From positions 1 to 64,000 of the forward strand of contig JAGTRP010000016.1 of NCBI GenBank assembly GCA_018261935.1: a DNA stretch of 64,000 nucleotides, written 5' to 3'. This document shows positions 10,513 through 20,484 of the stretch, one piece after another. The translations under genes were made by a program, and so were the position numbers. The stretch comes from Rhodocyclaceae bacterium (GTDB taxonomy: Bacteria > Pseudomonadota > Gammaproteobacteria > Burkholderiales > Rhodocyclaceae). The notes under the pieces were generated by a model that was not told where the DNA came from, ran no database searches, and saw only the letters and a list, made by a program, of their open reading frames with translations. How positions within the stretch are numbered: position 1 is the first letter of the stretch; each line of letters opens with the position of its first letter.

Positions 10513-11588
10513 ACACCGGCATCCAGGCCCGCTTCCACCTCGGACGGGGGGATTTCAGCCTCGATGTGGACCTCGCCCTGCCCGGCCGCGGCATTACTGC
10601 CCTCTTCGGGCATTCCGGTTCGGGCAAGACCACCTGCCTGCGGGCCATGGCCGGCCTGGAGAGGGCTCCCGGCGGCTTCTTCGCCCTGGGCGGCGAAGTC
10701 TGGCAGGACGAGGCGCGGGGCATTTTCGTCCCGCCCCACCGGCGCCCGCTGGGCTACGTCTTCCAGGAGGCCAGCCTGTTTCCCCACTTGTCCGTGGGAG
10801 CCAACCTGGCTTTCGGCCTCAAACGGGTGGCGGTTGCCGAACGGCCCTTCGAATTGCCGGCCGTGGCCGAACTGCTGGGCATCGGGCATCTCCTGGAGCG
10901 CCCCCCCGGAAGCCTTTCCGGCGGCGAGCGCCAGCGGGCCGCCATCGCCCGGGCGCTGCTGGCCGCACCGCGGCTGCTGCTCATGGACGAACCCCTGGCC
11001 GCCCTCGATCTCAGGCGCAAGCTGGAAATCCTGCCCTACCTGGAACGTCTCCACGACGAGCTTTCCATCCCGGTGATCTATGTCAGCCATGCCCCGGACG
11101 AAGTGGCCCGGCTGGCCGACCATCTGGTGCTCCTGGACGGTGGCCGGGTGGTCGCGAGCGGCCCCCTGGCCGAGACCCTGGCCCGGGCCGACCTGCCCCC
11201 AGCCTTCGCCGACGACGCCGGGGTGGTGGTGGAAGGCATCCTGGCCGCCCACGAAGCCGACAACCTCTCCCGCCTGGATTTCCCCGGCGGATCCCTGCGG
11301 GTCGGGCGCCGGCGGGAAGCCATCGGCAGCCGCCTGCGCTGCCGCATCCACGCCCGGGACGTCAGCCTCGCCCTGGAACGGCCCCACGCCTCCAGTATCC
11401 TCAACATCCTGGCCGCCGACGTCACCGCCGTCGCCGCCACGGACACGCCGGGCCACGTCCTGGTGCAGATGCGTGTCGGCCCGACCCCCTTCCTGTCGCG
11501 GATCACCGAACGCTCCCGCCGGGAACTGGCCATCGAGCCGGGCCGGCCGGTGTGGGCCCAGGTCAAGGCCGTGGCGCTGCTAGCCTGA
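10509..11588 (+). CDS. modC: Molybdate ABC transporter ATP-binding protein
   Basis: ModC hydrolyses ATP to drive molybdate import. The N-terminal ATPase domain has Walker A (GHSGSGKTT near residue 36), signature LSGGERQR, Walker [13 protein letters not shown] and the switch histidine in YVSHAPDE. The C-terminal part, from about residue 285, is a MOP-like molybdate-binding domain ([14 protein letters not shown]), which lets ModC sense molybdate itself. The start is GTG 10509, overlapping the modB stop. At 359 residues it has the normal length. Confidence 0.95.
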
Positions 11589-11627
11589 AACCTCGCCCCG
11601 GAGCCAGCCCGGACGAAGCCGGAAAAC

Positions 11628-11954
11628 TCAGCCCGTGCTCCAGGCCCGGGGGCGCTTCATTCCCGCGATCTTGCAGGCCTGGGCAACGTAGCCGTAGGGA
11701 AACAGCTCGAACAGGCGCTTACGGGCGCCGGCCCCGAACCTTTCCTCCAGGTGCCGGATGACGAACCGTGCATCGGCCGCCACCTGATGCTCCTCGTAAT
11801 AGGCCCGCATGAAGCGGATCACGTCCCAGTGGTCGGGCTCGAGGTCCAGATGCTGGCGGGCGGCTAGGGCGCGGGCCACGGCCTCGTCCCAATCCTTCGG
11901 TTCGATGAGATAGCCTTCGCCGTCGACATCCGGCAAGGTCGATGTCCTGTCCAT
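11628..11954 (-). CDS. DsrC/TusE-like sulfur relay family protein without the C-terminal cysteine
   Basis: This 108-residue protein has the DsrC/TusE fold signature: YLIEPKDWDEAVARALA, then the helical LEPDHWDVIRFMRAYYEEH, and a C-terminal FPYGYVAQACKIAGMKRP. DsrC and TusE carry persulfide on a cysteine at the second-last position. Here the tail ends WSTG and only Cys94, the upstream position, remains. It therefore cannot work exactly like TusE, and a regulatory or variant sulfur-transfer role is possible. The ribosome-binding site AGGAGG is strong. It converges with modC; a link to molybdenum enzymes is only suggested by position. Confidence 0.8.
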   Translation of the reverse strand: MDRTSTLPDVDGEGYLIEPKDWDEAVARALAARQHLDLEPDHWDVIRFMRAYYEEHQVAADARFVIRHLEERFGAGARKRLFELFPYGYVAQACKIAGMKRPRAWSTG

Positions 11955-11973
11955 GGTTCTCCTCCTGGCACAA

Positions 11974-12003
11974 GGGAATATACGAGGTTACTTATATACC
12001 CCG
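11974..12003 (-). promoter_or_regulatory. TATA-rich candidate promoter of the DsrC-like gene
   Basis: On the minus strand GGGGTATATAAG is followed 5 bases later by CGTATATTCCC, 20-50 bases upstream of the ATG. Either element could be a -10 box. The shared CTTATATAC string with the modA upstream region hints at common control but is too short to prove it. Confidence 0.3.
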
Positions 12004-12219
12004 CCATGATCCAAGGTAATACGACAATCGGGGTAGTACGAGAGGGGCATGGGGCCGTATATCAGCCACCGCAAGGACCGAAGCCGCCTGCCGAGGCGGA
12101 AGGTGCTCCAATGGGTAGCATACCGGCGGTCCGGCATAGTGCATCCGGGGGATTGCCATTGCCGAGGGCGCCACTATATTCAAGAGGGATAAGGCAGCGC
12201 AAAAATCCAGGAGACCAGC

Positions 12220-13332
12220 ATGCTGTTTCGCTCATCCGCCGACAGGAACCGCATTGGGCAGCTCGAAGCGGCCAACGCCCAGCTTCAGGCCGAGAAGGAC
12301 AACGCTTTGGAAACGATCGCCGACCTGCAGTCGCGGCTGGCGGCCGCCGATGCGGACATGGCGCGGCTGCAGTCCCTGCACGCCGGCTTCCTGGCCCTCC
12401 ACGAGAATCTGCAGGTCTATGGCGAAACCCTGGGGGCCAGCCAGCAGACCCTGGCCAAGCTGGCCAACGGCCTCAAGGGGGAACGGCTCGAAAGCCTGAC
12501 GTCCCATACGATGACCCGGGACAGCGACGCCATCATGGGGTCGATCGTCGAGGAATTGTCCGGCATGGCGGAACAGTCCCGCTCCACCACCCAGGCCGTC
12601 GAGGGGCTGGCCATCAGCGCCCAGAAGATTGGCGCCATCGTCAATCTCATCAAGGAAATCGCCGACCAGACCAACCTCCTCGCCCTCAATGCCGCCATCG
12701 AGGCGGCCCGGGCCGGCGAAAGCGGGCGCGGCTTCGCCGTGGTGGCCGACGAGGTCGGCAAGCTGGCGGAACGCACCACCAAGGCCACCAGCGAGATATC
12801 CGGCCTGGTCCAGCGCATCGCCGACGACTCCTCCTCCGCCAGCGAGCACATCGGGCAACTGGCAAGCATGGCCGAGTCCTTCGGCGGTGCCGACTCGAAG
12901 GCGGCCGCCGGCATCGACAACGTGCTGGCGATGCTGGGGAACCTGGAGCAGACCGTCGCCCGCTCGGCCCTGCGCAGTTTCGTCGAACTGGCCAAGTTCG
13001 ACCACCTCATCTTCAAGTTCGAAATCTACAAGGTCTTCTTCGGCCTCTCGGAGAAGAAATCCGAGGACTTCGCCAGCCATCAGGGCTGTCGGCTCGGCAA
13101 GTGGTACTACGAGGGGGATGGCCGCAACTGCTATGCCCAATTCGACGGCTACCGGGACATGGAACTACCCCACAAGGACGTGCACCTCCACGGCCGCCAG
13201 GCGGTGCAGCAATTCCGCGCCGGCAATCTGGCGGCGGGGGCCGGGGAAATCGCCGCCATGGAAGCCGCCAGCAAACAGGTGTTGGATAACCTGGAGCGGG
13301 TGGCCAGGGACGGCGAGGGCCGGGTGCACTGA
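12220..13332 (+). CDS. Soluble methyl-accepting chemotaxis protein with C-terminal CZB domain
   Basis: This 370-residue chemoreceptor has no membrane segment and so acts in the cytoplasm. Residues 1-75 are coiled coil. The signalling hairpin follows, with the conserved tip [20 protein letters not shown]. From about residue 245 comes a chemoreceptor zinc-binding (CZB) domain with its three-histidine/one-cysteine ligand set: the histidine in [26 protein letters not shown] and the HKDVH histidines. CZB domains sense zinc state and hypochlorous acid in characterised receptors. The ATG at 12220 has a CAGGAGA site. A hemerythrin gene lies convergently behind it. Confidence 0.92.
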   Translation: MLFRSSADRNRIGQLEAANAQLQAEKDNALETIADLQSRLAAADADMARLQSLHAGFLALHENLQVYGETLGASQQTLAKLANGLKGERLESLTSHTMTRDSDAIMGSIVEELSGMAEQSRSTTQAVEGLAISAQKIGAIVNLIKEIADQTNLLALNAAIEAARAGESGRGFAVVADEVGKLAERTTKATSEISGLVQRIADDSSSASEHIGQLASMAESFGGADSKAAAGIDNVLAMLGNLEQTVARSALRSFVELAKFDHLIFKFEIYKVFFGLSEKKSEDFASHQGCRLGKWYYEGDGRNCYAQFDGYRDMELPHKDVHLHGRQAVQQFRAGNLAAGAGEIAAMEAASKQVLDNLERVARDGEGRVH

Positions 13333-13344
13333 GAGCCCGGCGGC

Positions 13345-13737
13345 TCAGCCCCGCTGCCGCTTGAGGTAGGCCGCCAGGTCGGTATCCATGGTAGCGAGGT
13401 GGTTGGCGAACCAGATGGGGACGCCCTCCACATAGGCTCGCGCCATGCCGATACGGCCGTTGGCCACCCGCTGGGCAAGGTGGTCCATCTCGTCGAGGAT
13501 GCGCTGGTGCTCGTGTTCGTGCTCGGCCCTGGCCGGGAAGTCGTAGGTGCGCATGAGCTCGTTCTCGTGCTCGAAATGCTGGCGGGTGTGCTCCACCAGG
13601 GCGGCGAAGAGGGCGGGAAACTCGGTATCGGAGGCTTTTCCCACCGCCACTGCCTGGTCCACGAATTCCCGGTGAGTGCTATCCATGTCCGCCACCCCGA
13701 GGAGATGTTTTCCTTGATCCCAAGCCAATCTGAGCAT
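13345..13737 (-). CDS. Bacteriohemerythrin
   Basis: This 130-residue four-helix-bundle protein binds a di-iron centre and reversibly binds O2. The ligands are visible in order: His22 in THREFVD, His50, His54 and Glu58 in EHTRQHFEHE, His73/His77 in the histidine-rich EHEHEHQRIL, and His113 and Asp118 in WFANHLATMDTD. I start at the ATG at 13737 (MLRLAWDQG), the common beginning of this family. The longer frame adds an unrelated tail. It may supply oxygen to enzymes or buffer O2 for the adjacent CZB chemoreceptor, but that is inference. Confidence 0.92.
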   Translation of the reverse strand: MLRLAWDQGKHLLGVADMDSTHREFVDQAVAVGKASDTEFPALFAALVEHTRQHFEHENELMRTYDFPARAEHEHEHQRILDEMDHLAQRVANGRIGMARAYVEGVPIWFANHLATMDTDLAAYLKRQRG

Positions 13738-13898
13738 GATATCGAATGATGTCGCCAAGAGCCATGGTCCGTACGCCTCCTTGCCCGCAGCCAACGCCCG
13801 GCAAGCCTTCGGGTACGCAGGGCAGATATTATGCGGGCATGGCGCCCGGCGGCAAGCCGCTGGCGGGCCGCCGGATGGATGGGGCGCCCGCCACCCGG

Positions 13899-14948
13899 TC
13901 AGGGCGCCGGAAACGGCTGGAGCGCAGCCGTAGCCTGGCGCTTCCCCGGACCGGAACGGGCCCGCAGCTGGCCGCAGCCGCCTTCGATGTCCTGCCCTGC
14001 CGAATTGCGCAGCTTGGTCAGGATGCCGCGCCGATGCAGCTCCTTGGCCATGGCGTCGGCCTTCTCCGCGGCGGGGCGGCTGAAACCGAGGCCCGGGATG
14101 GTGTTGTAGGGGATGAGGTTCATGATGGCGTACTTGCCGGCCAGGAGCCGGACGATGCCGTCCACCTCCTCCTGGCTGTCATTGACGCCGTCGAGCAGGG
14201 TCCATTGGTACTGGATGGGATAGCCGGTGGCGCGGGCATAGGCTTCCGCCAGTTCCACCAGCTCGGCCGGGTCCAGGGGCGGCGCCTTGGGCAGCAGCCG
14301 GGTCCGCAGGTCGGCGCGGCTGGTATGGAGGGACAGGGCCAGGGCCGGCTTCACCGCCTCCCGGGGCAGGCGATCGAAGACCCGCCGGTCGCCGACGGTG
14401 GAGAACACCAGGTTCTTGTGCCCGATGCCCCCGGCGGTGCCCAGGAGCTGGATGGCCTCCAGCACATTGTCCAGGTTATGGGCCGGTTCCCCCATGCCCA
14501 TGAACACCACCTTCTTGACCGTCCGGCGAGCCCGGGCCAGCACCACCTGGGCGACGATCTCGGCGCTGCCGAGCTGGCGCAGGAGGCCCTCCCGGCCGGT
14601 CATGCAGAAGACGCAGCCCACCGCGCAGCCCACCTGGGTGGATACGCAGAGGCCGTCCCGGGGCAGGAGCACGCTCTCCACCATCTGGCCGTCGGCCAGC
14701 TCCACCAGCAGGCGGGCGGAGCCATCCTCGCCGGGATGCTCGGAAGACAGGCGCGCCAGAGCCGCCAGGTCGGCGGCCAGGGCGGGCAGCGCGGTGCGGA
14801 CGGGCAAGGGGAGGCAATCCTCGGGCCGGTTGCGGCGGGCTCCACTGTCCAGGGGGCGCCCCTGGGTCCACGCCCGGAGGATGCGTTCCTCATGGCAAAG
14901 CTTGGCGCCGTGGGCCTGCAGGCGCTGTCGGATGTGTTCGATACGCAT
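13899..14948 (-). CDS. RlmN/Cfr-family radical-SAM RNA methyltransferase
   Basis: These enzymes methylate an adenine C2 or C8 in RNA using two SAM molecules and a 4Fe-4S cluster. The cluster motif CAVGCVFC is present. So are the two extra catalytic cysteines of RlmN: one seven residues before the cluster motif (LCVSTQVGC) and one in GQDIEGGCGQL near the end. The GMGEPAHNLDNV motif binds SAM. The ATG at 14948 gives 349 residues. A GTG seven codons upstream is less likely. The N-terminal accessory domain is divergent, so this is probably a paralogue of the housekeeping RlmN, and its RNA target cannot be told from sequence. Confidence 0.85.
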   Translation of the reverse strand: MRIEHIRQRLQAHGAKLCHEERILRAWTQGRPLDSGARRNRPEDCLPLPVRTALPALAADLAALARLSSEHPGEDGSARLLVELADGQMVESVLLPRDGLCVSTQVGCAVGCVFCMTGREGLLRQLGSAEIVAQVVLARARRTVKKVVFMGMGEPAHNLDNVLEAIQLLGTAGGIGHKNLVFSTVGDRRVFDRLPREAVKPALALSLHTSRADLRTRLLPKAPPLDPAELVELAEAYARATGYPIQYQWTLLDGVNDSQEEVDGIVRLLAGKYAIMNLIPYNTIPGLGFSRPAAEKADAMAKELHRRGILTKLRNSAGQDIEGGCGQLRARSGPGKRQATAALQPFPAP

Positions 14949-15029
14949 GGGAGGGGCGAATGCTAGCACCGCCGGCCCCGGCCGGATAGACGGCCGGGAC
15001 TTCGGTGCTGCCTCTCCCGGCCGGGACGC

Positions 15030-15428
15030 TTAATGGGCGAAGGCGTGATCCAGGGCCAGGTCCAGGGCTCCCATGCTGACCGGCTTGATCAGGAAGTCGT
15101 CGAATCCCGCCAGGCGCATGCGGGCCAGGCTGGTGAGTTCGCCATGGGCGGTGTAGGCAATAATCGGCAGATCGACCATACCCAATTCGTGGCGGAGCAC
15201 CTGGCACAGCGCAGTGCCCGACATGCCGGGCAGCCCGATATCGAGCAGCACCAGGTCGAAGCAATGGTCCTGGAGGCGGCGCAGGGCATTCTGGGCATCC
15301 TCGGCCTGCGTCACATCGAAATCCCGCTTCGCCAGCATGGCCGCGGCAAGAGTGCGAGCGATCACGCTATCGTCCACCACCAGCGCCCGCCGGCGCTCCC
15401 AAGCCCGCCCATCGTTTTCTCGTTGCAT
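15030..15428 (-). CDS. Single-domain response regulator
   Basis: This receiver domain of 132 residues has phosphoacceptor Asp63 in LVLLDIGLPGMSG, the acidic pair in ALVVDDS, and the lysine in DFLIKPVS. There is no output domain. It lies 165 bases behind the kaiC-kaiB-kinase-regulator operon on the same strand. It could be a second target of that kinase or the receiver used by another sensor. Confidence 0.85.
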   Translation of the reverse strand: MQRENDGRAWERRRALVVDDSVIARTLAAAMLAKRDFDVTQAEDAQNALRRLQDHCFDLVLLDIGLPGMSGTALCQVLRHELGMVDLPIIAYTAHGELTSLARMRLAGFDDFLIKPVSMGALDLALDHAFAH

Positions 15429-15593
15429 CTTGGTTTCCTCCCAGAAGCCTGCCTGCCGGCAGTAATCCGTTGTGCTGCCCTTGCCGCGTCGTCCCGCGGT
15501 CTTGCCACGCCTTGGTGCACTTATCTTTCACCGTAATACCTTCCGGGAATTTTTCAAGCCGCATAGGCTTTGGCGGCATCGGGATCCCAACGG

Positions 15594-16046
15594 TCATCGG
15601 GTCTCGCCCGGCAGCTTGTTGAGCAGCATCCAGTAGAGCCCCAGGTCGCGCACCGCATCCATGAAGGCCCCGGATTCCACCGGCTTCACCAGGTAGCTGT
15701 TGACCCCCAGGTCGTAGGCCCGCACCACATCGACATCCTCGTGGGAGGAAGTCAGCACCACCACCGGCAGCCGCCGGGTGCGCTCGTCGGCGCGGATGGC
15801 GCGCAGGACCTCGAGGCCATCCACCCGGGGCAGCCGCAGGTCGAGGAGCACCAGCCCCAGGCGCTGGCCTTCCGCGGCGGCGGCACTACCGTCGGCAAAG
15901 AGTTTTTCGAGAGCCTCGGCGCCATCCTTGACCCATAGCACCCGGTTGACGAGGTGGACTTCCCGCAGGGCGTCCATGGTCAGTTCGGCATCGGCCGGAT
16001 TGTCCTCCACCAGCAGAATCTGCAATTCCGGATTGGTCACATTCAT
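15594..16046 (-). CDS. Response regulator paired with PAS kinase
   Basis: This 150-residue Rcp1-like receiver has phosphoacceptor Asp69 in [13 protein letters not shown], Lys121 in YLVKP, and acidic residues in LLVEDNPAD. The start ATG at 16046 overlaps the stop of the histidine-kinase gene by four bases (ATGA) and follows a GGAGG site, so the two are co-translated and very likely cognate. No output domain is present. The phosphorylated form probably acts by protein contact, possibly on the KaiC module encoded upstream. It resembles the protein at 7052-7507. Confidence 0.9.
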   Translation of the reverse strand: MNVTNPELQILLVEDNPADAELTMDALREVHLVNRVLWVKDGAEALEKLFADGSAAAAEGQRLGLVLLDLRLPRVDGLEVLRAIRADERTRRLPVVVLTSSHEDVDVVRAYDLGVNSYLVKPVESGAFMDAVRDLGLYWMLLNKLPGETR

Positions 16047-17704
16047 GATGCCTGTCCTCCTGCATGAGCTTCGTCCGGCCCGGAAACCGGCAGGGCAAAG
16101 TGGAAGGTGGCCCCCCCATCTCGCTGGCCCTCGGCCCAGATGCGGCCGTTGTGGCGGTGGAGGATGCGCTGGGCGATGGCCAGGCCGACCCCGCTGCCCT
16201 CGTATTCGTCCTGGCGATGCAGGCGCTGGAAGACTCCGAAGAGCTTGCCGGCATACGCCATGTCGAAGCCGGCGCCGTTGTCCTTCACCCAGTAATGGAT
16301 TTCCCCGCCTTCCACCTGCCCGCCGATTTCGATCTGGGCCACCGGCCGCCGGCGGGTGAATTTCACCGCATTGCCGATCAAGTTGCCCCACACCTGGCGC
16401 AGCAGGGCGGGGTCCCCCCAGGCCGGCGGCAGGGGCGAGATAGCGAACTCGATGGACCGCTCCGGCTCGGCCTGCCGCGCCTCCTCGGCGACGCTTTTCG
16501 CCATGGCCTCCATATTCACCCGCTGCGGCGCCATTTCCAGGCGCCCGGTGCGGGAGAAGGCGAGGATGTCGTCGATGAGCTGGTTCATGCGCTGGGCGCT
16601 GTCGCGCACGATCTGGAGCTCCCGCCGGCCCTCGTCGTCGAGCCGGTCGCCATAGCCTTCCACCACCTTGCGGGAGAAGCCGTCGATGGCCCGGAGCGGC
16701 GACCGCAGGTCGTGGGACACCGAGTAGGCGAAGGCCTCCAGCTCCTTGTTGGCGGCTTCCAGCCTGGCGGTGCGGTCCGCCACCCGCTGCTCCAGTTCGG
16801 CATTGAGCCTGCGGACCTCGTCCTCGGCCAGATGGCGCGCGGTGATGTCCCGCAGGATGCTCGATACGCCGATGATTCGGCCGCTGGAATCCTTGATGGG
16901 AGAAGCGGTGGCCGATACATCGATAGGCGTCCCATCCTTGCGCAGGCGCACCGTCTCCTGGTGCCCGGCCCGCCCGCCGCTGCGGATGGCTTCCAGGTCC
17001 CGGAGGGCCTCGTTGGCATACTTGGGGGGAACCAGTAATTCCAGGAGCGGCCGCCCGATGGCCTCCTCGGCGGCGTAGCCGAAGAGCTGCTCGGCGCCGG
17101 CATTCCAGCTGTCCACCACGCCGCCCAGGCTGGTGGAGACGATGGCATCCTCGGAAGATTCGACGATCAAGGCCAGCCGCGATTTGGCCTCGGCCGCGGC
17201 GGCGATGGCGGAGAGATCGGTGATGACGGCGGCGATGGCTTCCTGGGAATCCACCTTGAGGGGGTGGGTGGAGAACTGCACCGGCACCCGGATTCCCTCC
17301 GCCGTCTGCAGGGCGGTTTCCCAGCGGGAGGGCGCTTCGCGGCTGCGCCGCAGACAGGTTTCGAAGTGATGGTGCTCGGCGGGAGCGACGAAGCCTTGCA
17401 GTGCCGAGCCGAGGGTGTATTCCAGGGGCAGCTTCAGCAAGTCGGCGAAGCGGGCATTGCAGTAGAGGATGGTCCCGTCCACGGCCAGGGTCACCGCCCC
17501 TTCGGTCATGGCCTCCACCATGACCCGGTAAGGCTCCTCGGCCCCCTTCCGGGTGTAAATCTGCTCCCCCTCGGAGCCGAGCACCAGGGCGTCCACGTCG
17601 CCGCTGCGGATGGCACTGATGGTTTCCTGGGCCTCCTCCAGCCGCGCCCGGAGATCCAGGATTTCCGCCTGCATCTCCTCCGGGGTCATGGGCCTGTCCG
17701 CCAT
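16043..17704 (-). CDS. PAS-domain histidine kinase
   Basis: This 553-residue sensor kinase has no membrane segment and is therefore cytoplasmic. Coiled coil occupies residues 1-50. Two PAS domains follow, about 60-165 and 175-290, the second ending with the PAC-type [20 protein letters not shown] linker coiled coil leads to the dimerisation domain with phosphorylated His331 ([15 protein letters not shown]). The catalytic ATPase domain has [19 protein letters not shown] and [11 protein letters not shown]. It is the fourth gene of the kai operon and overlaps its response regulator. Its kinase half closely matches that of the protein at 27410-29155. Confidence 0.92.
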   Translation of the reverse strand: MADRPMTPEEMQAEILDLRARLEEAQETISAIRSGDVDALVLGSEGEQIYTRKGAEEPYRVMVEAMTEGAVTLAVDGTILYCNARFADLLKLPLEYTLGSALQGFVAPAEHHHFETCLRRSREAPSRWETALQTAEGIRVPVQFSTHPLKVDSQEAIAAVITDLSAIAAAAEAKSRLALIVESSEDAIVSTSLGGVVDSWNAGAEQLFGYAAEEAIGRPLLELLVPPKYANEALRDLEAIRSGGRAGHQETVRLRKDGTPIDVSATASPIKDSSGRIIGVSSILRDITARHLAEDEVRRLNAELEQRVADRTARLEAANKELEAFAYSVSHDLRSPLRAIDGFSRKVVEGYGDRLDDEGRRELQIVRDSAQRMNQLIDDILAFSRTGRLEMAPQRVNMEAMAKSVAEEARQAEPERSIEFAISPLPPAWGDPALLRQVWGNLIGNAVKFTRRRPVAQIEIGGQVEGGEIHYWVKDNGAGFDMAYAGKLFGVFQRLHRQDEYEGSGVGLAIAQRILHRHNGRIWAEGQRDGGATFHFALPVSGPDEAHAGGQAS

Positions 17705-17726
17705 GGTTCCGCCCCTCGCCGCCTGC

Positions 17727-18032
17727 CTACGGCCGGGGCCGCAAATCCAGCCCCACCAGGACCTTCTCCTCCTCGGAGAGGTCGCCGATCAGGCGGCGGA
17801 TGGGGACGGGGAGCTTCTTGACCAGAGTGGGCACGGCGACCACCTCTTCGCTTCTCGCCTCCTGCGGCAGCTGGTAGATGTCGATCACCTCCAGCTCGTA
17901 GCGGCCCGCCAGCTCCCGTTCGCAAATCGCCTTAATATTGGCGATCGCCTCGGTGGAACGTCTCGTGGCGCCGCTGACGAACAGGCGGAGCACATATCTT
18001 TCCGATTTGTCCTGGTTGGCGTCCTTGTCCAT
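17727..18032 (-). CDS. kaiB: KaiB-like protein 1
   Basis: KaiB is a small protein that switches between its own fold and a thioredoxin-like fold when it binds the ATPase ring of KaiC. This 101-residue copy has the family pattern YVLRLFVSGATRRSTEAIANI, LEVIDIYQLPQ and VVAVPTLVKKLP. It lies between the second KaiB gene and the histidine kinase in a single operon. The two copies differ clearly, so they probably have different jobs. No kaiA is present, as usual outside cyanobacteria. Confidence 0.9.
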   Translation of the reverse strand: MDKDANQDKSERYVLRLFVSGATRRSTEAIANIKAICERELAGRYELEVIDIYQLPQEARSEEVVAVPTLVKKLPVPIRRLIGDLSEEEKVLVGLDLRPRP

Positions 18033-18076
18033 ATCGCTCTCCGCGTGGAATTCTCACACCCTGGCCCTGTCCGGCC

Positions 18077-18406
18077 TCACTCCGGCTTTGGCCGCGGCCG
18101 CAATTGGAGCCCGACCAGCACCCGCTCGGTATTGGACAGGTCGCCGATGATCTTCTTCATGGGCTCGGGGAGCTTCCGGACCAGGGTCGGCACGGCCAGG
18201 ATCTCGTCATCCCGGGATAGCTGCGGGTGCACCAGCAGATCCACCACCTCGATGCGGTACTTTCCCGCCAGATGCTCCTCGCAGATTTTGCGCAGGCTTT
18301 CCAGGGCGGCCAGGCAGCGGGGCGTCTGGCCGGTGACGTAGAGCCGGAGCTGCCACTCCTTGTTTTCGTCGGCCTGGGCATCCGGGGACGCCTTGTCTTC
18401 CTTCAT
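18077..18406 (-). CDS. kaiB: KaiB-like protein 2
   Basis: This second KaiB homologue has 109 residues and a longer polar N-terminus. Its core shows [30 protein letters not shown] and [14 protein letters not shown]. The ATG overlaps the kaiC stop by four bases (ATGA), so it is the copy translated together with KaiC and the better candidate for its direct partner. The 44-base gap to the other kaiB contains no terminator. Confidence 0.9.
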   Translation of the reverse strand: MKEDKASPDAQADENKEWQLRLYVTGQTPRCLAALESLRKICEEHLAGKYRIEVVDLLVHPQLSRDDEILAVPTLVRKLPEPMKKIIGDLSNTERVLVGLQLRPRPKPE

Positions 18407-20181
18407 TTCCTCGCTCCTTTCCCTTGTTTGGGAAGGGTGGATATCTCTTCCCGCTCCTTGGCGGCGGCAATGCGGGCCGAGAGCGAGGCCTCAGCGGCGG
18501 CTTTCGCTTCATCGATGGCGACTGCGGTATCGGACTCTTCCGCCTGGAACTCGGCCTGGAGTTCCGCGATCCGGGCCTCCAGGGCCTTGCGCCGGCGCTC
18601 CGTGAGCAGCCGTCCGCGTTCCAACTCCCGCTGGCGGAGTTCGGCTACAGCCCGGTCCTGGGCCTCCTGGGTTTCCCGGGCCAGGCCCGTGAGGATGCCC
18701 TGGGGACCGATGTACACATCCACCAGGTCCACGCCGTGCTTGGTGAGCCGGAACTCCCGGATCTGGTTGGAGTGGGCCATGCCCCGGGACTTGAGGACGT
18801 ACAGGCCGCGGGTCCGTTCCCCGCCCTGCTCCAGGTTGCGCAACAGGATCCAGGTGTCGAGCAGGGACGAGATGCCCACTTCGCTCGTTTCCTGCGGCGA
18901 CCCGGCCTGCCCTGGGGTGAGGCTGGTGAACAGGGTGGTGACCTGATGCCCCTTGAGGTAGTCCACCAGCAGCATCAGCATGCTCTGGACCTCCGAGTAG
19001 GTGCCTGCGACCTCGAAGCCGGAAATCGGATCGAACACCACCGCCAGGGGCCGGAATTCCTCCACCTGCCGGCGAATCAGCGTCAGGTACGCCTCCAGGC
19101 CGAAGACCACCGGGCGGGACGCATGGATCTGCAGGAGCCCCTGGTCGATCCAGTGCTGGAGATCCAGGCCGATGGAACCCATGTTCCGTATCAGCTGGTG
19201 GGACGATTCCTCGCTGGCGAAATAGAGGCAGCGCTCGCCCCGCCGGCAGGTGGCATCCACGAAGTAGGCCGCCATGCTGGTCTTGCCGGTGCCGCTGCCC
19301 CCCGTGACCAGGATGGTGCTGCCCCGGTAGTAGCCCTTGCCCGCCAGCATGTCGTCCAGCTTGGGAATGCCCGTAGTGACCTGTTCCGAGGGGACCCGGT
19401 AGTCCAGCAGGATGCCGGTGATGGGCTGCACGGTGAAACCCTTCTCGTCGAGCAGGAAGGGATATTCGTTGGTGCCGTGGGGCGATCCCCGGTACTTGAC
19501 GATGCGCAGGCGGCGGGTGGCTTTCCCCTCGTTAACCCGCTGGTCCAGCAGGATCACGCAGTCGGAAACGTATTCCTCCAGGCCATAGCGGGTCAGGGTG
19601 CCCTCCCCCCGCTCGCCGGTGATCACCGCAGTGACGCCCTTTTCCTTGAGCCAGCGGAAGAGGCGCCGCAGCTCCGCCCGCAGGATGCCCTCGTTGGTCA
19701 GGGTCGAGAACAGGACCTCGATGGTGTCCAGGGCCACCCGCTTCGCCCCGATGCTGTCGATGGCCAGCCCCAGGCGGATGAACAGGCCCTGCAGGTCGTA
19801 TTCCCCGGTCTCCTCGATCTCGCTGCGCTCGATGCGCACCTGGTCGACGACCATCTTCTTCTCCGCCACCAGCCTGTCCACGTCGAAACCGAGGGAAGCC
19901 ACATTCTGGGAGAGATCCTTGCCGCTCTCCTCGAAGGACATGAACACCCCCGGCTCGCCGTAGTCGGTGACGCCCTTGACCAGGAATTCCATGGCCAGCA
20001 GGGTCTTGCCGGTGCCCGGGCCGCCGCATACCAGGGTCGGCCGCCCCTTGGGCAGGCCGCCGTACATGACCTGGTCCAGTCCGGCGATGCCGGTGGGCGC
20101 CTTGGCCAGACCCGCGGGCTGGGGGCGGCTGGATATCGGCGTGACTTTGCCCGCCGCGCCTTTCCTTGCGCCAGTGCTCAT
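18403..20181 (-). CDS. kaiC: KaiC-like double-domain ATPase
   Basis: KaiC is a hexameric ATPase, and in cyanobacteria an autokinase that keeps circadian time. Here it is 592 residues. The N-terminal (CI) domain has Walker A GGPGTGKT at 53-60 and the catalytic glutamate pair at 84-85. The C-terminal (CII) domain has Walker A GGSGTGKT at about 294-301 and glutamates at 324-325. The pair equivalent to the autophosphorylated Ser431/Thr432 is Ser438-Ser439. After about residue 500 the protein continues into an 80-residue charged coiled coil instead of the short cyanobacterial A-loop tail. The start at 20181 is chosen over 20220 because the extra residues look unrelated. It is first in the operon. 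True clock function is uncertain; stress or redox regulation is equally possible. Confidence 0.92.
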   Translation of the reverse strand: MSTGARKGAAGKVTPISSRPQPAGLAKAPTGIAGLDQVMYGGLPKGRPTLVCGGPGTGKTLLAMEFLVKGVTDYGEPGVFMSFEESGKDLSQNVASLGFDVDRLVAEKKMVVDQVRIERSEIEETGEYDLQGLFIRLGLAIDSIGAKRVALDTIEVLFSTLTNEGILRAELRRLFRWLKEKGVTAVITGERGEGTLTRYGLEEYVSDCVILLDQRVNEGKATRRLRIVKYRGSPHGTNEYPFLLDEKGFTVQPITGILLDYRVPSEQVTTGIPKLDDMLAGKGYYRGSTILVTGGSGTGKTSMAAYFVDATCRRGERCLYFASEESSHQLIRNMGSIGLDLQHWIDQGLLQIHASRPVVFGLEAYLTLIRRQVEEFRPLAVVFDPISGFEVAGTYSEVQSMLMLLVDYLKGHQVTTLFTSLTPGQAGSPQETSEVGISSLLDTWILLRNLEQGGERTRGLYVLKSRGMAHSNQIREFRLTKHGVDLVDVYIGPQGILTGLARETQEAQDRAVAELRQRELERGRLLTERRRKALEARIAELQAEFQAEESDTAVAIDEAKAAAEASLSARIAAAKEREEISTLPKQGKGARK

Positions 20182-20484
20182 CGGGAACCTATCCGCCCTT
20201 GCGCCGGCTGCGGTTGGCAACTATTGGTCATGGAGGACTCCGGGAGATAGCGGGCTTTTGTCGGGCCGCAACGGCTGTTTGACGCCGGGGCGCAGCATAA
20301 AGTTTTGGCGGCAGATCAGCGGTTTCGAATGCCCGAAAAATCCCGGAACAGGCTGCCCTCCCCGGCCCATTCTTGAACCGGCGGCAGCGTTCCCGGTCTC
20401 AACACGAGATTTCACGGCCGCGCCCAAAGCGCGGGATAGGGCCGACATGTCCAGACCACCCTTTGTTTCCGATCGGAATCCGCC
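20182..20484. other. Divergent region between kaiC and the TPR gene
   Basis: These 303 bases must contain the promoters of both the kai operon and the TPR gene. I see no strong sigma-70 boxes, no terminator and no conserved small frame. Confidence 0.3.

Noticed and set aside
12006-13289. Long Arg/Gly/Pro-rich frame overlapping the chemoreceptor
   Set aside because: A shifted-frame shadow of the clearly recognised chemoreceptor gene.
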